A stretch of DNA of 64,000 nt from Burkholderia sp. Nafp2/4-1b (GCF_003635165.1 NZ_ML058597.1:1-64000); one strand, 5' to 3'. Shown: positions 36,714-46,513, counted from the stretch's first letter. Notes: generated by a model from the letters alone, not told the origin. Translations and numbers: made by a program.

Positions 36714-37145
36714 TTACGCCCTCGAGTTGCCGTCCATCTCCGCACGCAGCCGTGCTTCCTGTTCCTGCAGTTCCGGCGTGAAAGCCTCGCCGAAGTCTTC
36801 GGGCGAGAAGATCTGACGAATCTCGATGTCCGATTCGGTGGGCATCGGATTCGGGCAGCGCTTGACCCATTCGACGGCTTCTTCCATCGAATTCACCTGC
36901 CACAGCCAGTAGCCGGCGATGAGTTCCTTGGTCTCGGCGAACGGGCCGTCGATGACGGTTCGGTCCTTGCCGGAGAAATGCACGCGCTTGCCGCGCGAGC
37001 TTGGATGCAGGCCTTCGCCGGCGAGCATCACGCCGGCTTTCACGAGTTCCTCGTTGTACTGGCCCATCGCGGCCAACAGTTCGGTATCGGGCATCGCACC
37101 CGATTCGGAAGAGGCCGTTGCCTTGACGATCACCATGACGCGCAT
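36714..37145 (-). CDS. YciI-family protein
   Basis: A 143-residue protein of the YciI/PhnB-like DGPF family. The signature DGPFAETKELIAGYW is present (about residues 66-80), along with ferredoxin-like alpha/beta structure. Members are small homodimers; some are encoded with ECF sigma factors, but none is here. AAGGAG lies eight bases before the ATG at 37145. A longer open frame upstream is not used, because it lacks coding bias. The specific role is unknown. Confidence 0.87.
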   Translation of the reverse strand: MRVMVIVKATASSESGAMPDTELLAAMGQYNEELVKAGVMLAGEGLHPSSRGKRVHFSGKDRTVIDGPFAETKELIAGYWLWQVNSMEEAVEWVKRCPNPMPTESDIEIRQIFSPEDFGEAFTPELQEQEARLRAEMDGNSRA

Positions 37146-37430
37146 TGTCGCTACTCCTTGAACGGGAAAGGGGCATTCGCTGATTCGCGATCGGCCGGCC
37201 GCGCGGCCGGCAAAACGCCCGGTTACGACACTACGACGCGCGACGATCGCGCGAATCGACATCGGGCCAAAAAATTTGCTGATGACCGGTGACCGGACAG
37301 GCGCGCGCCTGGGTGCGCACCGCCACACCGCCGCGCCGTCGATATCGCCCGTGTGCCCGACACCCCCGAACGCTTCCGGGCGCGATGGCCAAAAGCAGGC
37401 CCCGTGCATGCCGGCCCGCCAGCCCGCCGC

Positions 37431-39200
37431 TCACGCCGCCTTCACCTGCGCGTCCAGCACGCTGCGAATCCGGGCAGCGAGCTCGTCGCGGCGGTACGGC
37501 TTGCCGAGCAGTATGACGTCGGGGTCGAGCCGCCCGGCGTGGAAGATCTCGTCGCGCGTGTAGCCCGACGTGAACAGCACCGGCAGCGGCGGCGTGCGCA
37601 GCGACGCGCGGCGCGCGAGTTCGCCGCCCTTGATGCGGCCGGGCATGATCACGTCGGTAAACAGCAGGTCGATCGGCGTGCCGCTGTCGAGGATCCGCAA
37701 TGCGGATTCGCCGTCGGATGCCGTGAGGACCTTGTAGCCGAGCTGCGCGAGCATGTCGACCACGGTGAGCCGGACGTCCGCGTCGTCCTCGACGACGAGG
37801 ATGGTTTCGCGGCCCCGCACTGGATCGTGCTGCGGCGGGCGGGCCGGCTCCTCGGCTTGCGCATCCTGACAGCGCGGAAACGTGAGCCGCACGGTGGTGC
37901 CCTGGCCGGGCGTGCTGTCGATCGACGTGTGGCCGCCGCTTTGCTTCACGAAGCCGAACACCATGCTGAGCCCGAGCCCCGTGCCTTCGCCGTCGGCCTT
38001 GGTCGTGAAGAACGGTTCGAACACGCGTTCGAGCACGTCGGGCGTCATGCCGATGCCCGTGTCGGTAATTTCGAACGTCACGTATTCGCCGGGCGGCAAC
38101 GGTGCGCGCCCTGTGTCCGGGGCGGGCGCGGGGCCCGAGTCGTTATATGCGGCGATCGTCAACGTGCCGTCGCCATGCATCGCATCGCGCGCGTTGATCG
38201 CGAGGTTCAGCAGCGCGTTCTCGAGCTGGTGGCGGTCGGCGAGCACGTTGCCGACGTCGGGTGCCAGCGCGACAACGATCCGCACGGTTTCGCCGAGCGC
38301 ACGATGCAGCATCTCGCTCATGCCGTCGATCAGCCGGCGCGGATCGAGCACGGTCGGCGACAGCGGCTGGCGTCGCGCAAAGGCGAGCAGGTGCGATGCG
38401 AGCTGCGCGCCGCGCCGGACCGCGTTGTTCGCGCTTTCGATCCGCGGCTGCGCGCTCGCGCGTTCGCCGAGTTCGACGGCGAGGATCTGCAGGTTGCCGC
38501 TGATCACCTGCAGCACGTTGTTGAAGTCGTGCGCGATGCCGCCGGTCAGGCTGCCGATCGCTTCCATCTTCTGCGCGTGGCGCAACTGTTCCTCGATCGC
38601 CGCGCGCTCGGCGATCGCATCGGCCACACGCTGTTCGAGCGTTTCGGTCAGGCGCCGCAGCGCGTCGTTCGATGCATGCAGCGCCGCTTCCGCGCGTTCG
38701 CGATGGCGCGTGGCGAGCACGCGTTCGGTCGTCTCGACCACGACCGCGAGCACGCCGCCCGGCGCACCGTCGTCGTCGGGCAGCGGGCTGTAGTGCAAGT
38801 CCATCCAGACGTCTTCGGGCTGGCCGTTGCGCAGCAGCACGAGTTCCTTGTCGCGATACGACAGCGTGCCGCCCGCGAGGCAGGTGTTCATCACGTTGCG
38901 GTTGAAGTCGGCGACCTCGGGCCAGCCCAGTTCGACCGGCTGGCCGAGCAGATACGGATGGCGCCCGCCGGCGAACCCGGCGTACGCGTCGTTGTAGATC
39001 ATGTAGCCGGGCTCGTCCCACAGCATCACCAGCGGCAGCGGCGACGCCAGCACGGTGCGGACAGCCGCTACGAGGCTCGGCGACCAGCTGTCAAGCGGCC
39101 CGAGCCCGGTCGTCGACCAGTCGAACGCAGCGACGCGCCGGGCCATTTCCCCTTCCCAGCCCGGACAACCGTGGTGCTGCGCGAACAACTCGACGTGCAT
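37431..39200 (-). CDS. Hybrid sensor histidine kinase/response regulator
   Basis: A 589-residue soluble kinase. It has an N-terminal PAS-like sensor (about residues 40-165, with LWDEPGYMIYNDAYAGFAG), a short coiled coil, a HisKA-type dimerisation domain (GGIAHDFNNVLQ, histidine near 223), an HATPase_c domain (N box LNLAINARDAM, G boxes DTGIGM and GTGLGLSM) and a C-terminal receiver (VVEDDADVR, phosphoacceptor Asp in LLFTDVIMPG near 515, Lys in LLGKPYRR). The DFNN-type H box places it with the HWE/HisKA kinases that often have an attached receiver. No partner regulator is adjacent, so the output is unknown. Confidence 0.93.
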   Translation of the reverse strand: MHVELFAQHHGCPGWEGEMARRVAAFDWSTTGLGPLDSWSPSLVAAVRTVLASPLPLVMLWDEPGYMIYNDAYAGFAGGRHPYLLGQPVELGWPEVADFNRNVMNTCLAGGTLSYRDKELVLLRNGQPEDVWMDLHYSPLPDDDGAPGGVLAVVVETTERVLATRHRERAEAALHASNDALRRLTETLEQRVADAIAERAAIEEQLRHAQKMEAIGSLTGGIAHDFNNVLQVISGNLQILAVELGERASAQPRIESANNAVRRGAQLASHLLAFARRQPLSPTVLDPRRLIDGMSEMLHRALGETVRIVVALAPDVGNVLADRHQLENALLNLAINARDAMHGDGTLTIAAYNDSGPAPAPDTGRAPLPPGEYVTFEITDTGIGMTPDVLERVFEPFFTTKADGEGTGLGLSMVFGFVKQSGGHTSIDSTPGQGTTVRLTFPRCQDAQAEEPARPPQHDPVRGRETILVVEDDADVRLTVVDMLAQLGYKVLTASDGESALRILDSGTPIDLLFTDVIMPGRIKGGELARRASLRTPPLPVLFTSGYTRDEIFHAGRLDPDVILLGKPYRRDELAARIRSVLDAQVKAA

Positions 39201-39352
39201 GGATACGCTCCGATAAGGACATGGCGGCCGCGGCCTGCCGTGGCGGGCCGCCCAAGCCGATTCATTCTAGTTCAGTCGAGCGCCCGGCGCGCTCCGGAGC
39301 CGCCGGTCAAAGCTGGTATGCTGACCAGCATCACGTTCATGCGGAGGGCGCC

Positions 39353-39583
39353 ATGGCAACGAAGGAAGTCTCGAAGAAAAAGTACCTGAAGATTCTGAAC
39401 AAGCGCCTGCGAGCTGAGCCGAATGCACCGGCCGGCGCGTCATTCGTGTTCTTTCCGCTTGGCGCGAAGGCCAAGCATGCGACGGGCGTCGTAGCCGGCG
39501 AGCCGCGCAACAAGGCTGAACTGGCGGTAATGGCCGCCGTCCAGAGCAAGGCGGCCGCCGAATTCGTCGTGACCGGCGCCTGA
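39353..39583 (+). CDS. Small basic hypothetical protein
   Basis: A 76-residue basic protein starting MATKEVSKKKYLKILNKRLR, with the rest Ala/Lys-rich and mildly hydrophobic (SFVFFPLGAKAKHATG). I do not recognise it. GGAGG sits six bases upstream of the ATG, a good ribosome site, and codon use fits the genome. It is divergent from the histidine kinase and convergent with the metallo-hydrolase. The basic N-terminus could bind nucleic acid, but there is no direct evidence for that. Confidence 0.65.
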   Translation: MATKEVSKKKYLKILNKRLRAEPNAPAGASFVFFPLGAKAKHATGVVAGEPRNKAELAVMAAVQSKAAAEFVVTGA

Positions 39584-39630
39584 TCGACAACTCGCGGCAA
39601 CCGGCGGCCATCTGCGGCAGCGCGTGCGCG

Positions 39631-40338
39631 CTACACCGCGGCCGTCGCCGCGTCGCAATGCGCGATCACCCCGGCGATCACGCGCGGAATGTCACGTGTG
39701 ATCGCCGGGCCGTGCATCGGCAGGATGATGTCGAGATCGAGCGCCTGGATGCGGCGCAGCGCGCTCGCCAGGTGTGCGAGCGACGGCAGGTAGTCGGAGC
39801 GGGTGATCGCATCGAGAATCGCCGGCAGCGGATCGTCGGCGTCCTCCCGGCCGAAGCGCATCAGGATGTCCGACGACAGCAAGGCCTTGTACGCCGGCAG
39901 ATACACGACGAGCGCATCCCATTGATGCACGTGTTTCGTGAAAACCGGCACGACGTCGATACCCGACAGCGTCATCGGCTCGCCGTCCTTCAGCGGGACC
40001 GCGCGTACGCCGAACACGTCGGCGAGCCCCCAGGTACACATCGGATGTCCGTACGCGACGAGCGCCGAATTGGCCGCGAGGAAGTCGGGTAGCGCGCCCA
40101 TTTCGTCCGCTTCGAAGTGCGGAACGATCACGCTGCTGACCATCGACGGCGCGATGCCGACGGCGTCGAGCGCGGCGCTCAGCCGCGTGAAATTGTCGCG
40201 GGTGCCCGTTTCGACGCATAGCACGTCGCCGTGCGGCGAGCGGACGAAGAACTGGCTGAAGCACAGGTTCAGCGTGTCGACGTAGGTCGTCGCACGAAAC
40301 AGGCCATCGCGGACGGCGTCGATTCGGGAGGCGCTCAT
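39631..40338 (-). CDS. Metallo-beta-lactamase-fold protein, flavodiiron (ODP)-like
   Basis: A 235-residue MBL-fold protein. The metal motif is HFEADEMG (H-x-E-x-D), as in the oxygen/diiron domains of flavodiiron proteins, instead of the hydrolase HxHxDH motif. Further ligands may be in KHVHQWDALV, the acid in LLSSDIL and the late MHGPAI. The flavodoxin partner domain is absent. Such stand-alone ODP proteins often act as O2- or NO-related sensors or oxidoreductases. The gene is monocistronic on the minus strand; the role is inferred from the metal motif only. Confidence 0.78.
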   Translation of the reverse strand: MSASRIDAVRDGLFRATTYVDTLNLCFSQFFVRSPHGDVLCVETGTRDNFTRLSAALDAVGIAPSMVSSVIVPHFEADEMGALPDFLAANSALVAYGHPMCTWGLADVFGVRAVPLKDGEPMTLSGIDVVPVFTKHVHQWDALVVYLPAYKALLSSDILMRFGREDADDPLPAILDAITRSDYLPSLAHLASALRRIQALDLDIILPMHGPAITRDIPRVIAGVIAHCDAATAAV

Positions 40339-40507
40339 CGGGATCCTCGCGCGGGGAATGGGCGGAGCCGCGCCGCCTGCGCACCGCAACGAGACGGTGC
40401 AACAGACGGCTGCGGTCGATCTTCCGAATCAGTCTATCAGCGTCGCTCGCGTTGCGCGAACCGGGGGTTTCCGCAGTCGCGCCGCGGGCACGGCGCGTGC
40501 TCGTGCC

Positions 40508-41278
40508 TCAGTTCTTCAGCTTGTAGCCGGTGCGGAACATCCACGCGACGATCGCGAGCAGGATCGCGAGGAACAGCGAGGTCGCCGCGAGACTGATCCC
40601 CACGTGCACGTCGGCGAGCCCGTAGAACGACCACCGGAAGCCGCTGATCAGGTAGACGATCGGGTTGAACAGCGTGACGATGCGCCATGCGGGCGGCAGC
40701 ATGTCGACCGAATAGAAGCTGCCGCCGAGGAACGTGAGCGGCGTGATGATCAGGAGCGGCACGAGCTGCAGCTTCTCGAAGCTGTCGGCCCAGATGCCGA
40801 TCACGAAGCCGAACAGGCTGAAGGTGATCGACGTCAGCACGAGGAACAGCACCATCCAGAACGGATGCAGGATATGCAGCGGCACGAAGAGGCCGGCGGT
40901 GGCGAGGATGATCAAGCCGAGCAGCAGCGACTTCGACGCCGCGGCGCCCACGTATGCGATCACGATCTCCCAGTACGACACGGGCGCCGACAATATCTCG
41001 TAGATGGTGCCCGTGAAGCGCGGGAAGTAGATGCCGAACGATGCGTTCGAGATGCTCTGCGACAGCAGCGACAGCATCACGAGGCCCGGCACGATGAACG
41101 ACCCGTAGCCGATGCCGTTCACGTCGCTGATGCGCGAGCCGATCGCCGAGCCGAATACGACGAAGTACAGCGACGTCGAGATCACCGGCGCGATGATGCT
41201 CTGCATCAGCGTGCGCCGCGTGCGGGCCATTTCGGCGCGGTAGATCGCGCGGATGCCATGCAAATTCCAGTTCGCCAT
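40508..41278 (-). CDS. ABC-2 type permease (YadH-like)
   Basis: A 256-residue permease with six membrane segments and the ABC-2 family blocks [21 protein letters not shown] (part: [10 protein letters not shown]) and [16 protein letters not shown]. It follows the ATPase gene by 5 bp on the same strand, making a typical two-gene exporter. YadGH-type transporters export lipids, polysaccharides or drugs in different species. No substrate gene is adjacent, so the cargo is unknown. Confidence 0.88.
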   Translation of the reverse strand: MANWNLHGIRAIYRAEMARTRRTLMQSIIAPVISTSLYFVVFGSAIGSRISDVNGIGYGSFIVPGLVMLSLLSQSISNASFGIYFPRFTGTIYEILSAPVSYWEIVIAYVGAAASKSLLLGLIILATAGLFVPLHILHPFWMVLFLVLTSITFSLFGFVIGIWADSFEKLQLVPLLIITPLTFLGGSFYSVDMLPPAWRIVTLFNPIVYLISGFRWSFYGLADVHVGISLAATSLFLAILLAIVAWMFRTGYKLKN

Positions 41279-41283
41279 GTGGG

Positions 41284-42228
41284 TTACGCCCCTTGTGCGC
41301 CGTTGCGGCGGTTGTCGATCAGGCTGACGAAAATGTCCTCGAGCGAGCTCTGCGTCGTATGCAGGTCGCGAAAGCCGATGCCGGCGGTGCCGAGCGCGTT
41401 GATCAGCTTCGCGATGCTCGCATCGTCGCGCTGCGAATCGTAGGTATAGACGAGCGCGGCGCCGTCTTCCGAACGCTCCAGCCCGAAGGCGGCCAGTTCG
41501 GCCGGCACGGTCGCGAGCGGATGCTCGAGCTGCACGGTCAGTTGCTTCTTGCCGAGCTTGTGCATCAGCTCTCGCTTCTCTTCCACGAGCACGAGCTCGC
41601 CGCCGAGGATGATGCCGATGCGGTCGGCCATCTCTTCCGCTTCCTCGATGTAGTGAGTGGTCAGCAGGATCGTCACGCCGCTTTCGCGCAGTGTGTCGAC
41701 CAGCTTCCACATGTCGCGGCGCAGCTCGACGTCGACGCCGGCCGTCGGCTCGTCGAGGAACAGGATGCGCGGCTCGTGCGACAGCGCCTTCGCGATCATC
41801 ACGCGGCGCTTCATGCCGCCCGACAGCGTCATCAGCTTGTTGTCGCGCTTGTCCCACAGCGACAGCGCCTTCAGCGTCTTCTCGATGTACGCGGGATCGG
41901 GCGCCTTGCCGAACAGGCCGCGGCTGAACGACACCGTGGCCCAGACGGTTTCGAACGCATCGGTCGTCAGCTCCTGCGGCACGAGGCCGATCATTTCGCG
42001 GGCCGCGCGATAGTGATCGCGGATGTCGTGGCCGCCGACCGTCACGCGGCCTTCGGTCGGCGTGACGATGCCGCAGATCGAGCCGATCAGCGTGGTCTTG
42101 CCCGCGCCGTTCGGCCCGAGCAGCGCGAAGATCTCGCCGGGGCGGATGTCGAGGGTCACGTGCTTCAGCGCCTGGAAGCCGGACGCGTAAGTCTTGGAGA
42201 GGTCGGAGACGGAAAGGATCGGTTGCAT
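41284..42228 (-). CDS. ABC exporter ATP-binding protein (YadG-like)
   Basis: A 314-residue ABC ATPase of the ABC-2 exporter class. Walker A ([11 protein letters not shown]), Q-loop (LVPQEL), signature (LSGGMKRRV), Walker B ([10 protein letters not shown]) and H-loop (TTHY) are all intact. The C-terminal 90 residues form the usual alpha/beta extension of drug- and lipid-exporting members. ATG at 42228 is chosen; a GTG at 42243 is possible and neither has a strong ribosome site. It is divergent from the cupin gene across a 429-bp gap. Confidence 0.9.
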   Translation of the reverse strand: MQPILSVSDLSKTYASGFQALKHVTLDIRPGEIFALLGPNGAGKTTLIGSICGIVTPTEGRVTVGGHDIRDHYRAAREMIGLVPQELTTDAFETVWATVSFSRGLFGKAPDPAYIEKTLKALSLWDKRDNKLMTLSGGMKRRVMIAKALSHEPRILFLDEPTAGVDVELRRDMWKLVDTLRESGVTILLTTHYIEEAEEMADRIGIILGGELVLVEEKRELMHKLGKKQLTVQLEHPLATVPAELAAFGLERSEDGAALVYTYDSQRDDASIAKLINALGTAGIGFRDLHTTQSSLEDIFVSLIDNRRNGAQGA

Positions 42229-42657
42229 GCTCACGGATGGCACGGCCGGTCGGTCCGACGCTGCGCGCCGCGCGTGCCCGGCGCCGCCGCTGCGAAGCGG
42301 CCGGCTGCGGGTGCGGCATGGCGAACGGGCGTCATGTCGAACGGCGTTGTGGTGCGGGATCGCAGGACCGCCATATTAGCAATCGGAAGATGGAAATGCA
42401 TTTCGATGAGAACGGCATGCGATGAGCGTGCGGGATTTGCATGAAAGCCATGTCGGTTATTCAATAAAGCGGCGCTTTATTTGAAACGGGCGAACAATGC
42501 GGCGCGTTTTCGGCCGAGCGGGCGGTCGCGCTTTGCGCATGGCAACGGGACCGGCGGTCAGGCCGACTGTGCTGCCGGAAGGCCGCCGTGCCGTACCGGG
42601 ACGGCGCACGCCGCGCTCGCGATAATGCGTTCCTCTCACGTTTGCGGAGCGGTGCGC
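42229..42657. other. Divergent intergenic region with a large palindrome
   Basis: Between the ABC exporter and the cupin there is no gene that I can support. The first 200 bp are GC-rich with no clear signal. A 26-bp near-perfect palindrome lies at 42460-42485 in a locally AT-rich stretch, and is the main feature of the region. Confidence 0.5.
42460..42485. promoter_or_regulatory. Large palindrome upstream of the cupin gene
   Basis: The core is AATAAAGCG-G-CGCTTTATT (42463-42481), and the outer bases TTCA and TGAA extend the symmetry with one slip. It sits 170 bp before the cupin start. It could be an operator or the hairpin of a short transcript. Confidence 0.45.
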
Positions 42658-42954
42658 ATGTCTTTGATCGATTTCAAGTCCGTCGCGGCCGCGCAGGCCG
42701 TTGCATGGCAATCCACGATCGTCGGCGAAGTCGGGCCGGCCCGGATCAAGGTGCTGCGCATGGACGCGCAGCCTTACGAAGCGGAAGTGCACGACTACAA
42801 CGAGGGGCTGCTGGTGCTCGACGGTCGGCTGATGCTCGAGGTTGAAGGGCAGACGGTCGTGGTCGAGGCCGGACAGATGTATCTCGCGGTGGCCGGCACG
42901 CGTCACGCGGTGCTGCCCGGCAGTCACGGCACGCTCGCGATCATCGACGTGTGA
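42658..42954 (+). CDS. Small cupin-domain protein
   Basis: A 98-residue single-domain cupin. The conserved block HDYNEGLLVLDGRLMLEV gives the first motif, where the usual H-x-H is reduced to a single His plus a later Glu, and GTRHAVLPGSHG gives the second. GGAG precedes the ATG at 42658. Small cupins of this kind act as binding or isomerase proteins, often with metal; with one histidine missing from the first motif, metal binding may be weak. The neighbours do not define the ligand. Confidence 0.8.
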   Translation: MSLIDFKSVAAAQAVAWQSTIVGEVGPARIKVLRMDAQPYEAEVHDYNEGLLVLDGRLMLEVEGQTVVVEAGQMYLAVAGTRHAVLPGSHGTLAIIDV

Positions 42955-43589
42955 GGTTGCGCCGCGGCACGCGTGCGAACCGGCGAACGCTTGCCCGCTG
43001 GGCTTTGCGCGGTGTGCCCGGCATCATTCAAACGGTTGTTATACCGCCCGGGTATTTGTCTGAGCAAAGAAATTGAAGGCTGTTTGAAAAACTGTCAAAC
43101 ACCGTGCATGCGCTAGGATTGCGCGGTTCGGCACGTTTGGAACTCTGCATCCATTTACTTGTGGGTATCGTCCGATCATAGTCTCGACACACGACGCATC
43201 ACGATAACGAATCAAGCGTACGTATGGAGACCAAAAACATGAGACGCCTATCCGAGGGGCCATCCGCACGGCCGTTTCCCTGCTGCTCGCCGGATGCAGG
43301 CGCGACGCGAGTCGCGCGCCTGCGTCATCGCATCGCGTTGTCGCTGTAGCGACGCGCCACATTCCGTTTCGATTGCTCCGCCGGCGCCGTGCCGAATGAC
43401 GGTGCCGTCGGGTCGCGCTTGCCTTGCCGCGGCGGTCCTGATCGCATTGGCCTGACCGGCCACGCGGCGCGCATGGCGCGCACCGTCATGCGCCGCGTGC
43501 CGTCGTGGCGGCGCGATACCAGCGATACCAACCGGCGGGCCACGCAGCCCGTCCGGACGAGACCTGTCGTATCTGAAAAGGAGGGGTTG
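42955..43589. other. Long upstream region of the exported-protein operon
   Basis: The 635-bp gap includes a GTTTGA-N7-TCAAAC inverted repeat at 43082-43100, a relatively AT-rich stretch around 43040-43220 that suits a promoter, and a frameshifted lipoprotein-like start at 43224-43400 described separately. No intact gene is seen. Confidence 0.5.
43224..43390 (+). pseudogene. Frameshifted start of a small lipoprotein gene
   Basis: From the ATG at 43224 the frame reads METKNMRRLSEG. Shifting one base near 43258 continues as AIRTAVSLLLAGCRRD, a lipoprotein signal peptide with its lipobox cysteine. Together they look like the beginning of a small lipoprotein broken by a one-base change; sequence after the cysteine has little coding character. 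It may be the decayed first gene of the exported-protein operon downstream. Confidence 0.35.
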
Positions 43590-45188
43590 ATGCTTTGCAT
43601 TCCTGAAGGGCGGAAGGCGATCCTGTCATGCGCCGTGCTGGCGCTGCCGTTCGTCGCCGGTTGCGGCGGCGGCGACGATCCGGGCCCGATCAACGTGCCG
43701 CAGTGCTCCGGCAGCGCCTGCGGCCCGAGCGGCGCCGAAACGACGCCGCCCGTGGTAACGAAGCTCTGTCCGGATTCGCTGGACTACACGACGACCTATA
43801 CGGGCGGCGCGGGCAGCGGCGAATACGTGAAGGTGAAGTTCGACACGGCGAAGCTCACCTACCAGATGCAGTTCATCGCATCGTCGGTGCCGACGTCGGC
43901 GGGGCAGGTCAACAACACGCGCGCGGGCCTGACGATCAGCGGCGCGTTCCATCATCCGACCAATCTGCCGACCGCCGAGCAGAACCGCTGCGCATTCGTG
44001 CTCGACAGCGGCGCGACGAGCGACGGCGCGTATGCGGTGACGATCAAGCGCACCGATCCGCCGATGCTGTTCGTCGGGAACGGGGTGGTCGGCGGCGGCA
44101 TTCCGGGCGCGACGATCCAGTTCGACGGCATTCCGATCGCGCCGGGTATCAATATCGGCACCGTGCCGTCGCGCACGTTCGATTTCTATCCGTTCATCGG
44201 CTTTACCGACACCGAGACCGATTTCGCGAAGGTGGCCGGCGTGTACAACGAAGTCGGCATTCATCTGTCGCCGACCGGCAGCGGTTATCAGACCGCCACC
44301 CCGCAGGGCTGGCAGCCGGATGTCGTGAACTGGAACCAGACGCTCAACGCGGACGGCACGTGCACGATCACGCCGGGCAGCGACTACTCGTGCCAGACGA
44401 CCGGCACGCCGTGGACGCTGCGCAAGAACGTGGACGGCAGTGCCGACAACGTGTTCGTCAGCGGCGCGAATCCGGGCATGCCGTATCCGTCGGCCGGGCA
44501 GGAGCAGCCGCTCGTGCTGCTGGCGCCGACCCAGGCGCATGGCGTGATGATCGTCGGCAAGCTGAACGGCGTGCTGGTGCCGGTCGTGATTCGCGTCGGC
44601 TATTCGCACGCCGATGCCACCAACCTGCTGGCGTCCGTCGCCGACGCGGAAGTCGGCATCTCGATGCTGTCGCCCGCGCAACCCGTTGCGACCAATGTGC
44701 TGAAGGGCGGCTTCATCGGTGCGACGAGCGCGTCCGCGTGCGGGGTGGTGACGTCCAACGGTGTGTCCGGCGCACCGGCGACCTCGGGGCCGAGCTTCAG
44801 CGGCACCACGGCGCATCCTGACCTGCCCGGCACGTTCAACGGCACGTTCTTCCTGCCCGAGGCCGGAAACTGCACGGACGGTACCGCCGTATCGACGATC
44901 GCCGCGAATTACACGTCCACGCTGTTCCAGGGCGCGACCGCTGCGTTCATCGACCCGCAGACGTCGTCGGTTACGTCGCAATTCGCGCTCGACTACACGC
45001 AGGCCACGCCCGGCAAGATCAAGGTCACGGCGTCGCAGGACTTCAACGCGAAGGGGGCGAACGGCAATGTGGCGATCTTCAGCAAGGGCGACACGGGCTG
45101 GCTCGTGACGGCCGGGAACATCTACGCGATGGTCGTCAACAACAACAAGGTCAACCCGTTCTTCACGGTCGGCGCGTTCGTCCAGTAA
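43590..45188 (+). CDS. DUF2957-family lipoprotein, long paralogue
   Basis: A 532-residue outer lipoprotein of the DUF2957 family, which is essentially limited to Burkholderia and close relatives. The lipobox is FVAGC (cysteine about residue 25). The mature protein is Gly/Thr/Asn-rich and probably all-beta, with blocks LCPDSLDYTTTYTGGAGSGE, GGGIPGATIQFDG, FDFYPFIGFTDTETD and a C-terminus NPFFTVGAFVQ. These recur in the next gene. Compared with that gene, it has about 115 extra residues, including a segment with cysteines (ASACGVV, EAGNCTDG). GGAGG sits six bases before the ATG. The function is unknown. Confidence 0.85.
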   Translation: MLCIPEGRKAILSCAVLALPFVAGCGGGDDPGPINVPQCSGSACGPSGAETTPPVVTKLCPDSLDYTTTYTGGAGSGEYVKVKFDTAKLTYQMQFIASSVPTSAGQVNNTRAGLTISGAFHHPTNLPTAEQNRCAFVLDSGATSDGAYAVTIKRTDPPMLFVGNGVVGGGIPGATIQFDGIPIAPGINIGTVPSRTFDFYPFIGFTDTETDFAKVAGVYNEVGIHLSPTGSGYQTATPQGWQPDVVNWNQTLNADGTCTITPGSDYSCQTTGTPWTLRKNVDGSADNVFVSGANPGMPYPSAGQEQPLVLLAPTQAHGVMIVGKLNGVLVPVVIRVGYSHADATNLLASVADAEVGISMLSPAQPVATNVLKGGFIGATSASACGVVTSNGVSGAPATSGPSFSGTTAHPDLPGTFNGTFFLPEAGNCTDGTAVSTIAANYTSTLFQGATAAFIDPQTSSVTSQFALDYTQATPGKIKVTASQDFNAKGANGNVAIFSKGDTGWLVTAGNIYAMVVNNNKVNPFFTVGAFVQ

Positions 45189-45207
45189 CGGCGTACTGAA
45201 CACGGAA

Positions 45208-45236
45208 CACCGGCGGCGAGCGCGTCGCCGCCGGTG
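45208..45236 (+). terminator. Strong hairpin between the two DUF2957 genes
   Basis: A perfect 12-bp stem (CACCGGCGGCGA / TCGCCGCCGGTG) with a GCGCG loop, 20 bp after the first gene's stop and 24 bp before the next ATG. No T-run follows. It could be a partial terminator that sets unequal amounts of the two paralogues, or an mRNA-stabilising stem. Confidence 0.45.
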
Positions 45237-45259
45237 AATCGAAATTCTAGAGGATTCCT

Positions 45260-46513
45260 ATGAATGTGAAGCATTGGATGGCCGCGGCGTCGCTTGCGCC
45301 CGTGCTGGTCGCATGCGGCGGCGACGGCGACCCGCCGCCCGCGCCGGTGGTCCGGCTGTGTCCGCAGACGATCGACTACAACACGGTGTTCATCGGCGGA
45401 TCAGGTTCCGGCGAACTGGTGAAGGTGCAGCTCGACACGACGAAGATGACGTACCGGATCACCTATCTCGCATCGCCGGTGCCGACCACCGCCGGCACCG
45501 TGCAGCCGACGCGCGACACGGCCCTGGCCAACGTGGTCGACGGCACGCTGGCCGATGAAACCGGCTTGCCGACCGTGAAGCTGAACCAGTGCACGTTCCG
45601 GATGCAGAACGCGAGCCTCGACCCGAGTCGGCCGGCGCGGCTGTTCCTCGGCGAAGGCGTGCTGGGCGGTGCGATTCCCGGCGCGACGATCCAGTTCGAC
45701 GGCGTGATCGGCGTCGGCAGGATTCCGAAGACGACGTTCCCGTACTACCCGTTCATCAGCTTCTCGTCGCTCGAAACCGATCTGTCGAAGATCGCCGGCA
45801 GCTACAACCAGCTTGGCTACCACCAGGTGCCGTCGCAGAGCTTCCAGCCGGTGGCGCTCGACCAGCAGGTGACGATCAACGCGGACGGCAGCTATGTCGA
45901 GACCGACAACTTCGGCAAGAAGAACGGCGGCCAGCCGCTCGCGTCGACCGCGACCGTGAACCAGCCGTTCACGTTGCGCGCCGATGCGCCGGCGTTCCAG
46001 TCGCTCAACTACCAGCCGCAGGTTGCGCCGACGCTCGCCGCGCTCGATCCGGCGAAGGCCGGCAAGGGAATCCTGATCGTCGGCAAGCTGCGCAACCAGC
46101 TCGTGCCGATCTTCATCCGCACCGGTGCCGCGAACGCGGACCTCACGCAGGGCCCGCCGAGCGCGGACGACGAATCGGGCATTTCGTTCCTGAGCCCGCG
46201 GACGGCCATCACGCAGGGCTCGCAGAACGGCGAGTACACGGGCGTCGACAGCGCGTTCAACTACCGCGCGACCGCGCTCATCGGCGCGCAGGCGACGCTG
46301 CTCGATCCGTTCAACGCGTCGCAGGCCGCGCTCACGCGTGCGCTGAATCTCGACTACACGCAGAAGGTGCCGGGCGTCGTGACGACCGTGCATGCGGATG
46401 CGGCGCAGGGGCCCGCGACCGGCAAGTTCGTGTTCACCGGCGGCGTGTTCGGGTTTCTCGACATGGCCGATGCGAGCAATCCGTATTTCACGGTCGGTGC
46501 GTTCGTGCAGTGA
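45260..46513 (+). CDS. DUF2957-family lipoprotein, short paralogue
   Basis: A 417-residue lipoprotein (lipobox LVAC, cysteine about residue 19) that is a tandem paralogue of the preceding gene. Matching blocks are LCPQTIDYNTVFIGGSGSGE, GGAIPGATIQFDG, FPYYPFISFSSLETD and the end NPYFTVGAFVQ. It lacks the longer cysteine-containing insert. It probably arose by duplication followed by divergence; the identical C-terminal eight residues suggest a shared partner or surface anchor. A weak AGAGGA site precedes the ATG. The function is unknown. Confidence 0.85.
   Translation: MNVKHWMAAASLAPVLVACGGDGDPPPAPVVRLCPQTIDYNTVFIGGSGSGELVKVQLDTTKMTYRITYLASPVPTTAGTVQPTRDTALANVVDGTLADETGLPTVKLNQCTFRMQNASLDPSRPARLFLGEGVLGGAIPGATIQFDGVIGVGRIPKTTFPYYPFISFSSLETDLSKIAGSYNQLGYHQVPSQSFQPVALDQQVTINADGSYVETDNFGKKNGGQPLASTATVNQPFTLRADAPAFQSLNYQPQVAPTLAALDPAKAGKGILIVGKLRNQLVPIFIRTGAANADLTQGPPSADDESGISFLSPRTAITQGSQNGEYTGVDSAFNYRATALIGAQATLLDPFNASQAALTRALNLDYTQKVPGVVTTVHADAAQGPATGKFVFTGGVFGFLDMADASNPYFTVGAFVQ

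Noticed and set aside
42481..42657. An extended N-terminus for the cupin gene
   Set aside because: The in-frame extension is Arg/Pro-rich without coding bias, while the ATG at 42658 has a GGAG site and gives a normal small cupin.
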